Of a stretch of 64,000 nt of DNA, positions 35,701 to 48,061 are shown piece by piece. The stretch's first letter is position 1. Each line of letters begins with the position of its first letter. The DNA is from Thereva unica (lineage: Eukaryota > Arthropoda > Insecta > Diptera > Therevidae). A program made the position numbers and the translations under genes. The stretch lies in assembly GCA_949987705.1 (NCBI GenBank), contig OX465284.1:66511470-66575469 (forward strand), written 5' to 3'. Below the pieces are notes generated by a model that searched no databases, was not told the origin of the DNA, and saw only the letters and a program-made list of their open reading frames with translations.

Positions 35701-36850
35701 CTCCGTGATCGCCTTCGAAACGAGGTTGTCAGACAAAGATGCGATCAGCAAACAATGATCGAAGAAGAAATGCAAAAACGTCGACTACGGTGGTTTGGAC
35801 ATGTTTGCCGAATGGATGATAACCGCTTGCCACGTAAACTTCTATGGCGAGACCGTCCTGCAGACTGGAGAATACAGCGATCGGCACCGAAGAAAACCTG
35901 GTTGAAGAATATCGAGGGTGACTTAAAGAATCAACGATTATCAGTTACCGAGGCTCGAGACACCGCCAAAAACCGAGAAGAATGGAAGCGAATCGTGAAT
36001 AGAGTTCGGGACCCAGCGGCACCGACAGCAGCGTATCCGTTGCGGGGACGTCCCGCTCGGACCGCCAGCTAACGGATCAAAGAAGAAGAAGAAGTTTCCT
36101 TCGTGACATCTGTCAGTATCGTCTTCAGTCTTGTCCATTTTCCCTCAACTGTATCTCCATTATTTATGTTTAGACTTGGACCTATCCTTTCTGCTAGAGT
36201 TGCTCTCTCTCCAGTACGGTCTCCACCTCTGCAGGATCTTACTTGGAGGAGGAGCTGCCCTTGGAAGGGCCCGTGTCATATGCGTGTTCAAGCTTGTAGT
36301 AGAAAGTGTCCTTTGTCGTGTTCACTTTCTCCTCCGTCTCCGCATGTACGTTTATGATTGAAAGGGTGAAAAATTTCGTTCGTCTATGTTCGGTCGTTCG
36401 TACATACACGTTCACTGATTGGCTTGAACTCTATGACATTATCTATGGTTGACTTGTGCATTACCAAGCCCATCCCTAAGCGATGTTCCCTTCCACAGCT
36501 GTGGAATATCCTGTAGTTGCCGAGGTTCATTGTCCCGTCTCCTATCCATCTGATCTCTTGTAACGCGAGTCATTTTATTTTATATCTGTTCACTCGTCTT
36601 ATTGTGACTTAACTGCTGCAGTTCGGCACATACTTCGCGTGTTCCATATTCCGATTATAATTTCCAGGTGCTGTCGCCGTAGTCGAGGCCGTTTTTCCCG
36701 TCCGTTACGAGGCCTTGCTTACGGTTTCTTAACTGATGTTTTTGCAGGGTCCATCAGGTCCAGTAGGACCGGATCCATGAATTATAATACCCCATCGGAT
36801 AGGGCGGCCCAGCTATACCCCCGGGCACTGGGTACGTCCGTCATCGGTCG
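32763..36850 (-). mobile_element. RTE-C retrotransposon, 15-bp TSD, carries a nested insertion
   Basis: Flanked by identical CCGTTCACTTTGCTA at 32748-32762 and 36851-36865. The 3' end is a GAA-rich tail at 32763 (CTTCTTCTTCTTC on the plus strand). Minus-strand motifs in order: YRIFHSCGRE-like endonuclease (about 36500), NNKSPGIDNISAELIKQGG (34170), HKKGDKFNCGNYRGIFLLS, IDFKQTYDSIDREQMYATM (33785), FPVKKGDGLAPMLFNLCLEG, GYADDINGLAR (about 33500), YKTIIHTVVTYGCEAWSIS (33190) and LLRLRWAGHV (32960). Frameshifts split it, so it is dead, but nearly the whole element survives (about 2.87 kb without the 34886-36105 insertion plus one TSD copy). Confidence 0.88.
34886..36092 (+). mobile_element. RTE-A insertion, 5'-truncated, 13-bp TSD
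   Basis: Flanked by AGTTTCCTTCGTG at 34873-34885 and 36093-36105, inside RTE-C and in opposite orientation. It codes the RT C-terminal two thirds: IVVVFIDFKSAFDCIDWNSL, QTGVRQGDVASPLLFNVLID, DLMFADDSAVFAD (catalytic FADD), KFKYLGSLVEE, a single TAA at 35458, then LRLYRTLIVPILLYGSETWT and KRRLRWFGHVCRMDD, ending ...RTAS and a GAA tail. Only one stop interrupts about 390 codons, so this is a young copy. Confidence 0.93.
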
Positions 36851-36865
36851 CCGTTCACTTTGCTA

Positions 36866-37775
36866 TCCTAGACCAAACTCGAAGCAATACAATGATCTAA
36901 CTGACCAAGTATATCGTATCAAATCGCTAGCCTATTTTCGGAAGCCAATGTAAGGCAACGACCTGCCGAGCTATCCGTCCTATTTCTTCCTCTTGAGTTC
37001 TCATAACAAAAGGTGTTCGTGGCTGTGGGTTCATAGCCTACAAACCCTTCTCCTAGTGGACTATGACCTGTTATATAGGGCGCCCGTGTGTACTTCTCCC
37101 AAGTCGTAATGTTGATCGACATCCAGATCTACCATCATCTTCCCCTCCTTGCTCAACCGAGCTTGGAACCGGAGCTAGTGGTTTCTTTGGCTTTAATTAA
37201 TCTGACCTATATAATTTTGGTAATGCAAAAGGTGGCCAAAGTTGACGTTAGGGTTCTGGAAACCCAGTCAGGTTCTCTAGTCAGTCTTGTTATAAGGGAT
37301 CGTAGTCCAGCGATGACTTTCTCACTTTAATGCTGGAGTTTGATATCTTCCATAGCAAGGCAATTTTGCACCTGGAGTCAAGGTTAAAATGTCCATTTCT
37401 GTATATTTCTTTCCTTAGTAAGAGTAACTAAGCTTCTCCAGCATCTGCTCGAAAGCCTAAACGTTCTAGATTCCAAATTTTTCACAAAAATGCCAACTAC
37501 AAAAAGAAATATTAGTATAATTTAACAAAAATCTTCAATACTGAATGAAATACGGATCCTAAAAGCAGCAAAAAATAGTTGTCACTGAAACAACCCGCAG
37601 CAGCAAACTTAAACCTACTTCTTGCAAAAAATGCTCTAATATCTGAGAACCAAAGTTCCCTGAAAATAAACCAGACTTAGACTTGCAGGAATAAAACACC
37701 GTAATTTTCGTTTAAATTGTAATAAAGGCAAACTATCTTACAAATTTACTTTAAAAAATTAAAATCACAAAAAAA
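36866..37775. other. No gene recognised; includes PIG-T 3' region
   Basis: A GC-richer block (36866-37330) followed by AT-rich sequence. The plus ORF at 37088-37330 has no motif. The last part next to 37775 must contain the PIG-T 3'UTR. Confidence 0.5.
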
Positions 37776-39644
37776 TTAGTTCTCTTTTTTATCAGTTTCT
37801 TGAGGAACTACTTTGGTTTCTGATGTCTTAAATAGCTTATTCTTTAATTTCCCTAAAAGTGTGTGTGGCTTATCTTTTTTCTCGATAACAATTTTCTTCG
37901 TTGCAACACTATGGATTGGACCAAACGCTAAAGCAACAACGGTGCAAGCAAGACAAATAACATTATAAGGCATGCTGAAATCAGGTATTGGCAGTGATAG
38001 AACAAGGCTCTCTGTTCTTAATTGCAAGAAGTATTCCGAGCGGCTGGCATTAAATGAATGTGCAAAAAGGTAGCCCTCAATAGGCACAGAAGTAAAGTTC
38101 CGTCCAGTAGGTAAAATAGTTGTAATGACGGCTGATCCAAGATACTGGCCATGACTAGCATCTGGAGGATATTCTAACCATTTCAGGAAAATGTAATCGA
38201 AATCAAAAGATATAGCGATTGTGGACTTTGGTGGTAAAGTAAAAGCTACTTCTAAATGATATGGTTTTTCTCTCTGTCGACCTGGAATATAATGGACAAA
38301 TTTTGGAGCAACGATAGTCTTCCCGATCTTGAGAGTTAAAGTATGCAAGTATGTAGGCACAAACCATGGAATGTTCTCTTGAAGTATGATCTTAAGCGGA
38401 TCCCAGTGTGTATTTGTGATTTTGGTCACTATCTTGCCAGTTTCTTGTCCATGACCAATTATACAGCGATGGGCATATAGTGGCGGTGGTTTTATTGTAG
38501 AAATAACATTATCTTTTTGCTTCTTAGACCATGCGATATTAAACATTCCCGAAGGAGATTCCTTTTGTATATCAAATACAGCAAACAGAGTTTCTACACC
38601 ACCTCTCTGTGAAATAAAAGTGTCTGTAGGTGCTGGAGTCGTCTCATAAGCGCCGTCTGTTATATCTACATATACTTTAGTTGTAGCAGCTAAAGGGCAA
38701 ACACCATTTAAGCCTTGCCCGAACATCCTGCGTATTGAGAAATCATTGCCAGTTAATAATTTTGGATCATACACAAAATTAGCGATTTCTGTAAATTCTA
38801 TTATGCATCCTTCTCCAATTTTATTTTCACATAGAGTACGCATAACAACGTGTAAGGAATGGTAGTTAGTATTATGGACGTATCCTGAGTTTAGAAGGGA
38901 TGCCAAACCACTTCTGGTATTGCAAGGAAGTAGCTTCTTCCATGGTGTAAGGTTTTCTGTACAAACTATTTCCCTTGGTAACGTCGAGTATCTAAATGAA
39001 TAAATAAATTGTATTTAATGAAAGCATTAGAATTATTATTTGTTACCGAATAAACTTTTGTTCGTCCTTTAATTTTCCAGTAGCCCCGAATTTGGGTTGG
39101 AACGAGAACTGAGGTTGTACACTATTCGTTTTGTCTATGAAGTTGAGTGATGTGCATAGTATTCCTGCCACAGCGCTGCATAAGTTTTTCCATTGTAAAT
39201 CAACATCATCGCTGGTTAAATTGCCTCTAAACCACGCCCAAGCTTCGGCTCCAAGTGCTGCATCTACCACTGGATATCCCCAGGTCTCATATCGCCACAA
39301 CCCTTGTGTCAGACTAATGTGCAATTCCCTTACATCAAACTCTTGTATAATCTCGGATATTGCTCGCGGTATTAAATGTGTGTGATGTACTAAATATTAT
39401 AAAATATATCAACAGTTGTTTTATTTAGATAAAAATATTAATATATACAATCGTCCCCGGGGCCCAGTTGCCACCTTGTTGTAAATTGAAAATAAGTATT
39501 GACGTGACCACTTGCAAGTGGCTTTATGTACAATTCTTCGTGATATTCTTCTTTGTACGGCAAGGAACTCGACGATGATATTAACAAATATATTGCAATT
39601 ATTTCCCCAAGCATCGTGCTAGGCTTAAAATCGATTCTGTACAT
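37776..39644 (-). CDS. PIG-T: GPI transamidase subunit PIG-T, complete
   Basis: Exons (minus): 39449-39644, 39047-39389, 37776-38991. Phases 1 and 2 join to 1755 nt, 584 aa, the family's usual length. The protein is the central scaffold of the ER GPI transamidase (with PIG-K, GPAA1, PIG-S and PIG-U), which swaps the C-terminal signal of precursor proteins for a GPI anchor. An N-terminal hydrophobic segment (around MLGEIIAIYLLIS, from Met11) is a signal sequence. Recognisable blocks are YFQFTTRWQ, LHISLTQGLW, CTSLNFIDKTNSVQP, REIVCTENLTPWKKLLPC, SIRRMFGQGLNGVCPLA and PDFSMPYNVICLACTVVALA, the last being the single membrane span near residues 520-545 before a lysine-rich cytosolic tail. Met1 or Met11 may start translation. 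Confidence 0.95.
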
Positions 39645-42600
39645 AAAATCTATTCATTCAAAATATTCCGAGGAGGCATAATATTGTCAGTGTCAGATTA
39701 CTCGAATAGTTTTAGTTCAGTGTACTATTTAACAAATCTAGCTTCCTATAAAATAAAATTTATGTACGTTTTTATAAATTTTTAAATTGCTGATCATTGT
39801 ATTTTTATAATCTTGATTATCTAGAATCTCTACAAAAAAATTGCTCCAAATTAATTTTCTGCTAATAACTTTGTACATACTTTCCAAAATAAAAATAATA
39901 AATGTTTATATAATTTTAAATATTAAGATTTATTTCTAAATTTACAACACATATTTTAATACGAAAAATTCTCCCAACAAAAAATTACAATTAAATTTTT
40001 CGATAAATTCTGCGATGTTTTTCCCGCCAAATGTTTATAGATTGCCCAAGTTGACAGTTCCTTTTCATTGATTAATATAACAGTAAAAAATACAAGTAGT
40101 TCTGCTTCCTGCTCGGTGGAGAATTAGTTAAATCAAAATTTTTTAAATAAACCTGAAATTTATATAAAAAAAACATTGAAAACACCATAATTTTTTAACA
40201 TATCTAAATAATAAACATTAAGCATTTCTCATAAACATCGCACATCATTACCTTATGAAACTACTAAGTATGGTAATAATTTTATAGGAAATCGTCAAAT
40301 TCAGCTACAAAGCGCGATAGAACATCGAATTTCTTTGGGCTATGGCGCTGCACGTCAAACGTATTTTCAAGGAACCAGTGGAGCTGCGGCGTTTACCCGT
40401 ATGCGACCGCAGCACATTCAATCCACTCAACACACACACGACGCACCGTACAAAATGGCTGCACTGTCGTGAAGGATTTTCATGTGTCACTCAGCTCGAA
40501 AAACTTAAATAAAAGAGAAAATCATTGTCAAAATATAAATTGGACCAAATCAAAGAAAAGTTTATAAAAAAACTGTGTCGAACAATATGAAATTTTGTGA
40601 TTTTACTCAAGATATTGATGAAAAACTTTAAACAAAAGATTTTCTGATAAATCCTATGTGAAGTTTTTGAGAACGGGTGAGTGATGGAAGAGAAAAATTT
40701 TTTTCAGGGCGAATAAAAATAATTTTTGATTTCATCTATTTTCTGCACTAAGAATAGTGCCTATAAGCATTAATTTTACTTTTTTCTGTTGTGTTTTAAT
40801 TTTTATATATAGAATCGGGTTTATTGTTATCGTGATATGAAAATTATTTTTCGCCAATTTTCTCGGTCAGAGCTCTGCGAGCTTGGCCATTTTCGCTACT
40901 AATTGCTTTCTGAAAATATTTCAATACAACCTTTCGTCTATGTAAAAGACAAACATTTTGAAATATCATATTTTAAAAAGTGGGCGTAGTTTTAAGATGT
41001 CATATAAAAATTATGTGCCTTGATTTTTTGTTTGGAAAGTGTAGAAGTGAGCTCGCAGAGAGATTACTCATTATCAAACAAAAAAAAAAGTCAGCTGCTG
41101 AACATCATGTCAATTTTATTCGTGGGGACAATGTGCTGCCTGCTACATAGCTAGAGCTCAATCCGCTTGAATACAAAAATTTTACGCGGTGCAGTTCCGA
41201 TTCACAAAGAAAAACACAAGAAGCGATGCGCTGAATAGTCAGCTTAGAACGATTATCGTGATGTTTTAAATTAAAATAACTTACGCAATAAGCGAAGTTC
41301 TTCGTTCTTATTCTATTGTGTGAAATGTTCTACTAGTGAACATTTTTTAGTATTGAAGTTGAAAGCTCGGCATGATCAAGTCAGATTTGGCATTTTTTTT
41401 TAAAATATGTTCATATTGTCATGTTCACAGTGCGTATTACTAATTTCCGAAAATTTCTCACTTCCGTGTAATAAATGGACTGAATACGTTCGATACGCAA
41501 ATTATTTTCGTTTATTGATGAAATTGCAATTGCACATTTTTAACATATATCGATTTAAAGACCTTGGCCCTTTTCAGTTTGCTCTACTAATCTTTCTCTT
41601 TCACAAATTTATTTTTAGGATTCTTTTACGCACAGGACTGTCGTTTATTTGTTTTGGGACCAACTAATTTATGCTTTAAAATGGAAAATGAACTACCTCG
41701 CAAGTTTTGATCCTAATTTGTGTGGTCCGAAATTCCTCTTAATAGTTTTGAAAAAAAAATCTCTTCCAAACGTAATACTCGGACATATCACATGGCATAT
41801 TTTATTTGCAGAGTGGGTTGTTAGTGTAATAAGTATGTACCAGCTTCCGCCTTAAATATTTTTTCATTTCTAGTTCCCATACAATCTAATCCGAGTTTCC
41901 CGTTTATGAAATTTGTGGGAATGTTTTTTCAAGGCCGGATTGTAAAGACTTATATTTCATTTAATCGGAGAGTTCATAAAGTTTAAGGTAATTGATGTTT
42001 ATTGAATCAGCCATTGTTTTCAAAAAAGATTTTTTCTTGTACAAATATAAGGGATATTGCAAGTCCAGCCTTTATTCTATTTTAGAGTAGCTCTACAATA
42101 GATCTATGAAGTGCAATTCAAAAATCAACATAAATATTTAATTGAGAATTCTGGGCTGGTGTACTTTATAAATTATATATGACCTCAACACATAGATGTT
42201 ATTCAATCATATATATTTATTCAGGCTTACTAAGTAAATTACATAACGGAATCAGTAAATTAAGCAGAACTCAACTTTTTAGCTAGGTCATTACAGAGGA
42301 TGCAGAATTTGCGAATTGCCGGAAATAGTAAAATTTCGAACGAAAATTTATAGTATCTCTTATCATCGTTTCTTAATTCAAAAACAATACTTAACCGTTA
42401 AATCCTTAGGTATAGGAACTTCTACTATGCAATACTAATAATGATAGTGATAATAGTAGGATTTTCTCCATTTCGCGGTGATATAGAAGCGTACTTTTAG
42501 ACAATTTATTCGGAAAACTTGTTCGAATATTTCTCGTTCAAAATTACTAAACTCATAATCTTCTTATTTCATATATTCTGATCCAACTTTTAATTATGAA

Positions 42601-42733
42601 TAGAAAGGAAAATATCTCCTTTCTTGTTTTGTAATGTCATATTACAGCTAGATCTTTGTTATTATCTTGAATCTTTACAGTATTTCCCCATTGAACACTT
42701 TGTTAGTGATCTAAAAATTCCTTATTGTTCTTA
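39645..42733. other. Intergenic, no gene (3.1 kb)
   Basis: AT-rich sequence upstream of PIG-T; its promoter should lie in the first few hundred bases. ORFs at 41407-41667 and 41649-41855 are hydrophobic by composition only. No transposon domain was seen. Confidence 0.5.
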
Positions 42734-42850
42734 AGGGATCGCCCATATATTACCTGAGGCGATTTTTCGACCCCCTTCTCCCTTTGGTGAGATGTGGGAT
42801 TTGGCACAACTCCCTCCCCCTAATCTCACGTGAGATGTTTCAGATTTTAA
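42734..42850. repeat. GGGATCGCCCATATATTACC repeat, probable DNA-transposon end
   Basis: A GGGATCGCCCATATATTACC start followed by TTTTTCGACCCCCTTCTCCC and CTCACGTGAGA-like text resembles a transposon terminus (GGGACCGTCCATAAATTACG-type) that I recall as common in arthropod genomes. A second, inverted end was not found nearby. Confidence 0.35.
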
Positions 42851-43410
42851 AAATCGCTAGTATTTAACACAAAAAATACTTATTTACGGGCGTAGCCGCA
42901 ACCTTTAATTATAGATAACTGATAACTGTCCTTCTCTATTTCATTCACTTTTTTCGCTTGTAGTCGACACACGACTACCAAAACGGTAGTACTCATAATC
43001 ACGAGAATTTCATTACGCTAAAATTCAGCGAGGGCCCTTAATGTAGTTCTATATTTTAATGGCCTTTTCGGGGATCGGTGTTTCTTGGCTCGTACGCCGC
43101 AGCATACGTCGAGTAGCGCGTTTGGCTGGCCGATGGTGGCTAAACAATCGAGGGGCTACTATGGTACTTTCTGGCGTTCGCATAGAATTTTGTGTGTAGG
43201 ATTTAGCCATATCTTAGACCCCCTTTCACACACGGGACGTGACCTAAAAGTTTCCGCCTTGAACCCAAGTATCACCACACACCTATCCGGCCATCACTCC
43301 AAGAAAACTCGGGTTGTAGCAAGGTGACACCTAAGTAGTTAACACTGCTATTTCTTTTTATTCAGATGAAATACCTAATATCACCCTGTATTTTTGTAAC
43401 ACTATAACCT

Positions 43411-43590
43411 TCGTCTTCTTTTTTGATCCGTTAGCTGGCGGTCCGAGCGGGACGTCCCCACATCGCATACGCTTCTGTCGGTGCCGCTGTTTTCTCTTGC
43501 GGTTTCTTGCCTTGTTTTACTAGTCAATTCGGCAGATTAACCACCCTCCTCCTTTCACACCATGGGCTTGGGACCAGACGAAGGCGGAGT
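43411..43590 (-). mobile_element. RTE-A 3' fragment, 14-bp TSD
   Basis: Flanked by TAACACTATAACCT at 43397-43410 and 43591-43604. The first 70 bp equal the RTE-A 3' end in reverse (GATCCGTTAGCTGGCGGTCC; compare 36050-36090). The intact right arm of the host transposon shows the empty site. The inner 100 bp are not recognised in the other copies. Confidence 0.85.
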
Positions 43591-44931
43591 TAACACTATA
43601 ACCTATCGTTATGAATAGGGTATCAGTGCACGTAGAATACTCGCACCTATCTAAAATTGTAAAAGCAACGGATATACTCTACCAACTTCCAGAGTTATGA
43701 GTCGTCAAAGTTTGGTTTTTTTCACTAAAATGTCAAATTCAACTACCTTTTTCTCTAAAAAATACGTAGTTAAGCCATACTTTTTTCCAATACTAAAAGC
43801 TTGGAGTATTTCCTACGAATAACGTCCGAACAATTTTTATGCTATGGTCTTTGCTTTTGAAGTTATAAACACTTTAGTTGTAAAAATTGGCCTTATTTGG
43901 TACTTTTTGAAATAAGCTTAGGTAGCTCTATTATACAATTGGCTCTATTTCGTGCTTTTTTAGTACTTTTCACCGTGGCTAACGTTTTAACATATTCTGA
44001 GCAAAAATTGAATAGCCTACAGGTGCAAACAACTGTTATATATGCCACTATAGATTTTCTACATCAATTAAAACATGGTCAAGTTCTGGGAAAAACAGAC
44101 AATATAAAGAAATTACTGAAAAGATTTATTTTTAAACGCTTGTTTTATATTATAGTAGCCATTAGCATAGCATCATAAGAAAGACACAGAGGTAGTGGTT
44201 AACGGTGTTTCAAACTGAATAGCTACCGATTATTTGTTGTATTCTAATGCTGACTTGTTTTAAAGCTCTCTTTCGACGGCACGAGGGCTATATGTCACGC
44301 CTGTTGGCATAGGATTTCTGCAAACATGAACCAACACCTACCCCTGTTGTTGATGCAGCTGCTATTAGTATTCCTGGAATAAATCGAAGAGCTAATACGT
44401 CCCGTCGACGTATGCTCGACAACTGCGCTAAAGGCACACTTAGGGCAAGTGTCCAATAATATATAAAGTCATCTACCTGGCTACTACAATTTTTTATACC
44501 CAATTTATCACGTAGCTGGTAACAACCCATACATCATTAGAAGAATTTCCTTTAAATGTAAAGAGCCGGCAAATTGAATTTGATGCAGAGAATCTCGGTG
44601 GCATCATAACATTATATACGTCGTCTCTGTAACAAAGGACCTACTTTGATTTTGAAAACATGTATGTTTTATCTGAAGAATATATTCATTTTGGACTGGA
44701 CTAAACCGGTAACAGTTTCATTCATTGCTTCAGTAGGTTCCAAGCAGTCTAAAATTCCACGTATCGACCTAGCCAGGTACTTGAGTAAGCTCAGCGAATT
44801 GTACACCGAAAAATAGAACATGTTAGAACATGTGTTTTGGCAGATTTTGTTCCATCACACATAGGATGAGATCACCTGACACGAAATCAGGTTATAGAAT
44901 GGAACCGAGTTCTAATGCAATTTCGATATGC

Positions 44932-45230
44932 GATGGTACTTACCTATTTATTTAGAAGAGTTCCAATTTTTTATTTCAGCGCCATAGTTACAGCTTACAA
45001 AAGTACCGCAATCTTTTAAAGCCCTTTTTAATTGTAGGTGCTGATGGTTACATCACAGGCCCTATGCTGCTGTTATGACTGATGCTCATATTATACGCAA
45101 ATAGTTGAAAATCACATCAATCCTATTGAAGATGGAGCACTTCACTATTTTTTAGAAGAAGGAGATGCTTTAATTTGGGACAGGGGATTTCGGAACTCCA
45201 TTCCAATATTTTTACATCTTAAGTGCTTAT
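44932..45230 (+). pseudogene. DDE (Tnp_4 type) transposase remnant
   Basis: Frame 1 from 44932 reads DGTYLFI, a TAG stop, then [20 protein letters not shown] and [16 protein letters not shown]. This matches the first catalytic Asp region of ISL2EU/Harbinger-related transposases. After a frameshift EEGDALIWDRGFRNSIPI (45155-45210) gives the second catalytic Asp in its usual DRGFR context. At least one stop and one frameshift kill it. The region 44640-44930 upstream is probably its N-terminal part but is too decayed to read. Confidence 0.82.
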
Positions 45231-45583
45231 AACTTCAACAGTAAAGGCCGTAGCATAAATTTTTTTAGATACTAGGCAGGAAATACTCGAAGATTTATTA
45301 TTTTGGAAAAAAAAGGATGGCTTAACTAAGTATTTTTTTTAGAGAATAGGGTAGTTCAAGTTGACATTTTAGTAAAAAAAACTAAATTTTTGATTTTGAC
45401 GACTCATTACTCTGGAAGGTGGTGGAGTGGAACCGTCGCTTTTACAATTTTAGATAGGTGGGAGTATTCTGCGTACCATGATATCTTATTCATGACAATA
45501 GGTTAGAGCGTTACAAAAATACAGGGTGATATTAGGTACTTGGTCTGAATAAAAATAAATAGCAGTATTACCTACTTAGTCAC

Positions 45584-46596
45584 AGTTATCCCATAACTAG
45601 AGAGAATTTCAAAACTCATTATAACCGATAATCTGAGATACATTTATTTTGCGCCACTCTGGGGTAATTTTGTATGAGGCGTGACCCACCTCCTTTGTTA
45701 ATCAGTGAAAATCTGGTATCCACAGGTAGTTTACTGATTATGTACAAAGAAGCATTGATGATTATTTAAATCTGAACTCAATATTTTTATTGCATAAGCT
45801 GACAGTATGGCAGAATTAATTTTTTGAATTGGATATATGTAGCAAAAAAACCAAAGCAGCTGGAGTGTTCCACGAATTTTTAAAGAAACTTTTGAAGATG
45901 TTAAAAATGTTCAAAAAAAGGACTTTTTGAATTAAAGTGAAAAAAGTGGGAAAAACTTCATTGCTCTCTTTTTTTTTTTTTACAAATAAGCCCCTTTATT
46001 TTACGTTCAACTTTTCATTTAACTTCAACGCGAACGAAAGAGAAAAGAGTGTTGAAGTTGAACGTATAGAACCGGTCATAAGTATGTTGAGTGAAACCGT
46101 GTTTACTCAACCAAAGTCTAGAAATTACCTTTCGTTTGATACCTATATCGGGTGGGTTGTAAAGAAAAAGTAATCCGCCATTTTGTATTGGTCGCCATTT
46201 TGAATTTGGAATGACACCAAATAGGTAATTGTACTGTACTTATCATCCTCTTTTATTTGATACCCATGTTGGGGGTCAAAATCAATTTTCAAGATTTGTC
46301 TATATATACATATATGTACTGTACATCCATACATACATACAGGTACAGCTAATATATAGTGCATATAAATAGCCTAAAACATGCCCGCCAAAATACTGGA
46401 TCTTCGTCATACTGGATCGTAAATAACCATATAAAATTAAAAAAAAAACACATTTATTTTGAAATCACAGACAGACAGTCCAATTATATTTATATATACT
46501 TGTACGCAGAAGGAAGCGTTTTAATTAAGCTAATTTGTAAGCGGCAACAAAGCGCTTTCAACGAAGGTCGAACGAAGTAAGCAGTTATACTCACAG
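45584..46596. other. Intergenic, no gene
   Basis: AT-rich, with simple-sequence tracts (poly-T at 45965-45980, ATACAT repeats near 46300-46340). The ORF at 45937-46173 has no recognisable domain. Confidence 0.5.
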
Positions 46597-46599
46597 TTT

Positions 46600-46825
46600 G
46601 GGCCTTTTCGTAAACGCATACGTATGCTTTGCAACGATGCAACAAGTTCGTAAACACAGATGATCCGAGGTCATTCGTTTGGAAACGTACAAGATTCAAG
46701 TTTGTTGCGCAACAGCGCAGCCAATTTCGAATGTATGCATACGTATGCGAAAAGAAGTGCGCTGCTTTGTTGCTGATGCGTTGTTGCTCAGTTGCTCTGT
46801 TGCTTTGACGTTTACGAAAAAGCCC
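46600..46825. mobile_element. GGGCCTTTTCG MITE, copy 2, 3-bp TTT TSD
   Basis: 226 bp, ends GGGCCTTTTCGTAAACG / CGTTTACGAAAAAGCCC, flanked by TTT on both sides. It shares CATACGTATGC, GCAACGATGCAAC and GCGCAACAGCGCAGCC with the longer copy at 30662. Confidence 0.85.
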
Positions 46826-47046
46826 TTTCTTTTACTTAACCGATTCTTTGGAACTTTGCACACACATTTAGTTCCGGTGACAATTCAATCTAACAATTTT
46901 GTAAAAAAAAAAGATGGCGGACGAATTTTGCAATTGGGCTCCGATTCCATTGAAAATCGGCAGCCGGGGGTTGTTAGGCTCTCACAAATGACGATTCTGT
47001 AACCAAAATTTGAAAATTCAAAATGGCGTCGCCAATTTGGAAATGT

Positions 47047-47659
47047 CTTTAAATAGAGAAGATAAGGAACCGAACATAGCGTACATGTATACGGATTCGA
47101 GGGAAGCACTTGAGCTCACGAAATTTTCTCTCTAATTCTCCCTCTCCACGGGTGTCAAGCAACGGAGTGGAAAACGCGGGAGAAGGGAACTGAGAACTTT
47201 CACTATCATAGGAAAGTAATTTTCGTTAATTTATGAATATAAAGTGTAAAATTTATCCTTCCAATCCAAAGAATAAAGTGTCGCGTTGCATATTCAGTTG
47301 TTTTTTGGAAGTGAGAGTACATTTAATGTCAATAAAAATAAATTAAAAGAGCAGTTTTTCTCCACAATTTCTAATGTAAACAAACTTTGACCACAACAAC
47401 AAAATACATTGTCTAACTTGAACAGAGGCGTAGCGATATTTGTCCAGGTTTGCGAAGGGTTTGCTCCAAACATTTATCCAAGTGTAGTGTTATCATCGGG
47501 ATGATTGTTGAGAAACGCAATACCTCCCGGTTTTTGACTAAATATAACACAGCCATTGTCCGGGTTAGACACAAATACTAAAGAATGCTGTGCATAAGTG
47601 TTACCAAAATGCTTCTCTGGTTTTAATTAATTACGCTTCCTTCTCTTCTCTATTCAAAG
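47047..47659. mobile_element. hAT-type MITE, copy 2, exact 8-bp TSD
   Basis: Flanked by GGAAATGT at 47039-47046 and 47660-47667. It shares ends (CTTTAAATAGAGAAGATAAG) and the CAACAACAAAATACATTGTC, GGCGTAG and TGTCCGGGTTAGACACAAAT blocks with 27442-27827. It is 227 bp longer because of unique sequence at about 47150-47385. Confidence 0.92.
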
Positions 47660-48061
47660 GGAAATGTGCTCTGAATCCATTGAAAATCGGTATCGGGGAG
47701 TTTTTAAGTTCACAAATGACGAATCTCTGGGAAAAATTAAAAAAAACAAAATGGGAATTAATGATTCTTTTGTCAAAATTACAAAATTTGAAATGGCGCT
47801 AGAAATGTGGTATGCATCACTTATCAGTTCATCACAATTTTGTAAAATTATTCGTAGGAGCAAAAGTTATGTTACCTGCTAACGTTGAACACTCGAAAGG
47901 GTTTGTGAACGGGCATTGAGTCGCGTAAGGGCTTTGGAATGTATTGAGGAGCTTGACTATTAGAAATAACAGGTAAGAAACCGTGCAATAAAGATGCAAT
48001 GAACAAGTTGGAAAGGATGAGGAATTTGCCAATGATACGAGTCAAAAACCAAACTAAAAAC

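Larger units (their letters stand above)
43324..45583 (+). mobile_element. ISL2EU/Harbinger-like DNA transposon with long inverted repeats
   Basis: Left arm 43324-43870 and right arm 45225-45583 are reverse complements. Shared blocks include TACCTAATATCACCCTGTAT, TTTTTGTAAC, TACTC(C)CACCTATCTAAAAT, a CCAGAGTTATGAGTCGTCAA-like block and GGCTTAACTA. Net arm length is about 360 bp once the RTE-A insertion (43411-43590) is removed. The interior encodes a decayed DDE transposase (44932-45230). Diverged relatives lie at 56030-56500, and related internal sequence at 57243-57900. Outer termini GTGAC...GTCAC are clear; a target duplication is not. Confidence 0.8.

Noticed and set aside
41407..41855. 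Hydrophobic ORFs resembling membrane proteins
   Set aside because: T-rich DNA gives Phe/Leu/Ile-rich translations by default; no motif or splice context.
43897..44178. 93-residue ORF as the transposase of the 43-kb element
   Set aside because: It has no DDE or DNA-binding motif; the recognisable transposase text is downstream at 44932-45230.
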